36,350 bases of DNA from Bacteroidota bacterium (GTDB lineage: Bacteria > Bacteroidota > Bacteroidia > Cytophagales > Cyclobacteriaceae), in contig CANIVF010000039.1 in NCBI GenBank assembly GCA_947470895.1, forward strand, positions 1 to 36,350, read 5' to 3'. Shown here one piece after another: positions 34,423-36,350 of the stretch (its first letter is position 1; every line of letters begins with the position of its first letter). The position numbers and the translations under genes were made by a program. The notes under the pieces are model-generated. The model saw only the letters and a list, made by a program, of their open reading frames with translations, was not told the DNA's origin and made no database searches.

Positions 34423-35460
34423 ATGAAGTCTCTACTTACTATCTTCTTATCACTTGTATTTCTCATTTCGGGCATGGCTCAAACGGTGCGAAGGGTAAAT
34501 AATATTGCAGGTGTTTCAGGTACCAATGTTTATACCACTGCACAAGCAGCGCATGATGCGGCTGTTGCCAATGACATTTTGATTATAGACCCCAGCGACC
34601 CCAGCATTACCAGCTACGGTGATCTAACGTTAACCAAGCCATTAAAAATTTACGGTAATGGTTATTTTTTGACAAAAAATACAGAACTCAAAGCAGACCA
34701 GAGGAATTCATCGTTAGGCAGTGTATATTTTAATACAGGAAGTGGAGGAAGTGAAATCTATGGAATTACCGCAAGTACTCTCTATATCCATGGGGTGAGT
34801 TACATAACGGTTTCGCGAAATAATTTTTCTAACATCATTCTCTATAACACAAATAAAGTTTCAACAACCAACACGAGTGTTTCTAATATTGTCATCTCCA
34901 GAAATTATTTATCGTATATTAGTGAATCAAGCACACCAGGATATACCATTTCAAACGTATTAATTAATAATAATATTCTTAATTATATATCTGCCTTGAA
35001 TGATCCACGTAACCAAAGTTGGGTTATTCGGCACAATACTATTACTTCTCAACCTAATACAGGAACAGTTTTGATTGCAAATTGCGTTTTTGAAAATAAC
35101 CTTCTTACAGGTAGTGGTGCTTTTAATTATACAGGTGTTACATTCAGTTACAATGTGAGTACCGGATCAACTTTTTCAATAGGAACAGGTAACGTAAACA
35201 ACTATGACCTTATCACCAACTCAGAAATATTAGGTTCAGGCGCAGGCATCAGTGCCGATGAAGCTTTCCAAATAAAAGCGGGCTCGGCATTAAAAACACT
35301 GGGTAGCGGTAGTACTGAGGTAGGCGCATTTGGTGGAACCACGCCCTATATCGTTTCGGGCATCCCTCCCATTCCATCCATCACCAGCATGGTGAACACC
35401 GGCACGGGTGATGCCACCACACCAATCAAAGTAACCATCAGCGTAAAAAGCAATAATTAA
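34423..35460 (+). CDS. secreted right-handed parallel beta-helix protein
   Basis: A 345-residue exported protein with a signal peptide (about 1-19, ending SGMAQ). After a short fold with YTTAQAAHDAAVANDILIIDP comes a chain of beta-helix rungs seen as repeated Asn-rich turns: ITVSRNNFSN, NIVISRNYLSYI, NVLINNNILNYI, WVIRHNTITS and CVFENNLLTG. This is the pectate-lyase/parallel-helix architecture of adhesins and polysaccharide-binding proteins; no catalytic residues can be named. The tail is Gly/Thr/Pro-rich. The leader before its ATG is A-rich with no Shine-Dalgarno site. It sits 69 bases after the Kre9-type gene and 11 bases before the repeat protein. Confidence 0.72.
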   Translation: MKSLLTIFLSLVFLISGMAQTVRRVNNIAGVSGTNVYTTAQAAHDAAVANDILIIDPSDPSITSYGDLTLTKPLKIYGNGYFLTKNTELKADQRNSSLGSVYFNTGSGGSEIYGITASTLYIHGVSYITVSRNNFSNIILYNTNKVSTTNTSVSNIVISRNYLSYISESSTPGYTISNVLINNNILNYISALNDPRNQSWVIRHNTITSQPNTGTVLIANCVFENNLLTGSGAFNYTGVTFSYNVSTGSTFSIGTGNVNNYDLITNSEILGSGAGISADEAFQIKAGSALKTLGSGSTEVGAFGGTTPYIVSGIPPIPSITSMVNTGTGDATTPIKVTISVKSNN

Positions 35461-35471
35461 GTCGTTTCCAT

Positions 35472-36350
35472 ATGAAGCGAGTTTTATTTTTCTTCCTGTC
35501 CATTTGCCTTTACGTGAATTCCGCTGCCCAAAACATTACGGCAATGGAGTATTTTTTTGATGCTGACCCGGGCGCTGGCAGTGGTAGCACGGTGTCCATC
35601 ACAGCAGCCACCACCATCTCTAAGTCATTTGATGTTAGCATCACATCCTTAGCAGATGGGTTTCACACCCTTTCCGTGCGGGCGAAGGATGTGAACAACA
35701 AATGGAGTACAACATTTACAAGTCCTTTCTATAAAATTTCAGCAACATCCTTTGTTTCAGCACCGAACATCAACAAACTCGAATACTTTATTGATGGAGA
35801 CTTAGGCGCAGGCCTTGGCACCGATGTACCCATCACAGCAGGAACAACCATCACTAATCAAGTGGTGAACGTTTCCCTGGCATCCGTGGCAGATGGTTTT
35901 CATACCATTACATTCCGCGCCAGAGACGCAAACGGCAAATGGAGCACCGCCTTTACTTCACCTTTCTATAAACTGCCTGCCTCCTCATTATCTGCAGCAC
36001 CGAACGTAAACAAACTCGAATATTTTATTGATGGAGACTTAGGCGCAGGCCTTGGCACCGATGTGCCCATCACAGCAGGAACAACTATTACTAATCAAGT
36101 GGTGAATGTTTCCTTAGCATCCGTTGCAGACGGATTTCATACCATTACATTCCGGGCCAGAGATGCAAACGGTAAGTGGAGCACTGCGTTTACTTCACCT
36201 TTCTATAAACTACCTGCCTCATCATTATCTGCAGCACCGAACGTAAACAAACTCGAATATTTTATTGATGGAGACTTAGGCGCAGGCCTTGGCACCGATG
36301 TGCCCATCACAGCAGGAACAACTATTACTAATCAAGTGGTGAATGTTTCC
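35472..36350 (+). CDS. secreted protein with 79-residue tandem repeats, cut by the window end
   Basis: An open reading frame of at least 293 codons that runs off the window with no stop. A signal peptide starts MKRVLFFFLSICLYVNSAAQ. The mature part is made of beta-rich repeats with a Tyr-Phe-(Ile/Phe)-Asp start (EYFIDGDLGAGLGTDVPIT), a middle ADGFHTITFRARDANGKWS and an end FTSPFYKLP. Such repeats occur in Bacteroidota surface proteins, often ahead of a C-terminal sorting domain that would lie outside the window. The start is 11 bases after the beta-helix gene, so the two are probably co-expressed. Confidence 0.8.
   Translation, partial: MKRVLFFFLSICLYVNSAAQNITAMEYFFDADPGAGSGSTVSITAATTISKSFDVSITSLADGFHTLSVRAKDVNNKWSTTFTSPFYKISATSFVSAPNINKLEYFIDGDLGAGLGTDVPITAGTTITNQVVNVSLASVADGFHTITFRARDANGKWSTAFTSPFYKLPASSLSAAPNVNKLEYFIDGDLGAGLGTDVPITAGTTITNQVVNVSLASVADGFHTITFRARDANGKWSTAFTSPFYKLPASSLSAAPNVNKLEYFIDGDLGAGLGTDVPITAGTTITNQVVNVS
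35547..36350 (+). repeat. tandem coding repeats, period 237 bp
   Basis: Unit starts, at the Glu codon of EYF, are 35547, 35781, 36018 and 36255. The first unit is 234 bp and diverged; the next two are 237 bp (79 codons). The fourth is cut after 96 bases. Units two and three encode the same 79 residues but differ at about 18 bases, all silent. The visible part of unit four is identical in DNA to unit three. Confidence 0.9.

Noticed and set aside
35547-36350. CRISPR array or mobile repeat.
   Set aside because: The 237-bp units are in-frame coding repeats without spacers; no direct repeats of CRISPR size were seen.

Overview
The window looks like chromosomal DNA of a Bacteroidota bacterium, most likely of the Cytophagales type (inference). 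The reasons are AT-rich sequence, few Shine-Dalgarno-like sites, several GTG/TTG starts, -7 boxes of the form TAnnTTTG, a cbb3 oxidase with fused CcoN-CcoO, and secreted proteins with 'YFIDGD' repeats. No rRNA, tRNA, CRISPR array, transposase or phage gene was seen. Gene density is high and no gene-free stretch exceeds about 220 bases.

Layout. (1) 220-10071, plus strand: five two-component proteins in a row. They are a membrane hybrid kinase with a PilJ-like sensor, a PAS/PAS/GAF/PAS kinase, a REC-PAS-kinase-REC hybrid, a REC-kinase and a lone receiver. Together they carry four kinase cores and five receivers but no DNA-binding, cyclase or other output domain and no recognisable Hpt. Two members share a paralogous core and an unassigned C-terminal helical domain. 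(2) 10254-11435, minus strand: the ribosome-associated GTPase HflX. (3) 11599-17572, plus strand: an exopolysaccharide module with a GT4 glycosyltransferase, a Wza-like export lipoprotein, a Wzc-like tyrosine autokinase, a CpsB/YwqE-type PHP phosphatase and an NAD-dependent epimerase-like protein. (4) 17672-24606, plus strand: a TPR protein, phosphosulfolactate synthase (ComA), a DUF368/PopT undecaprenyl-phosphate translocase and AroE form one tight operon. UvrB, a small outer-membrane protein and a DinB-family gene broken by an in-frame TGA follow.

(5) 24656-27419, minus strand: superoxide dismutase, a SUI1/YciH factor, a membrane J-domain protein and a tandem UspA, with two clear terminators. 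(6) 27490-33443, minus strand: the cbb3 oxidase operon, in transcription order ccoNO-ccoQ-ccoP-[stem-loop]-ccoG-ccoH-SafE-like, with uspA just downstream. (7) 33607-36350, plus strand: three secreted proteins, namely a Kre9/KNH-type domain protein, a parallel beta-helix protein, and the start of a repeat protein that runs off the window. Its 79-residue repeats are identical in protein sequence while differing at many silent sites.

How the parts fit. The polysaccharide module and the PopT operon both depend on the undecaprenyl lipid carrier. The cbb3 operon, UspA and SOD suit growth at shifting low oxygen. ComA without any coenzyme M context suggests sulfonate (possibly sulfonolipid) metabolism. 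The least explained items are the output-less signalling cluster with its shared C-terminal domain, the silent-site-only divergence of the secreted repeats, the uvrB inverted repeat, and the ccoP-ccoG stem-loop.
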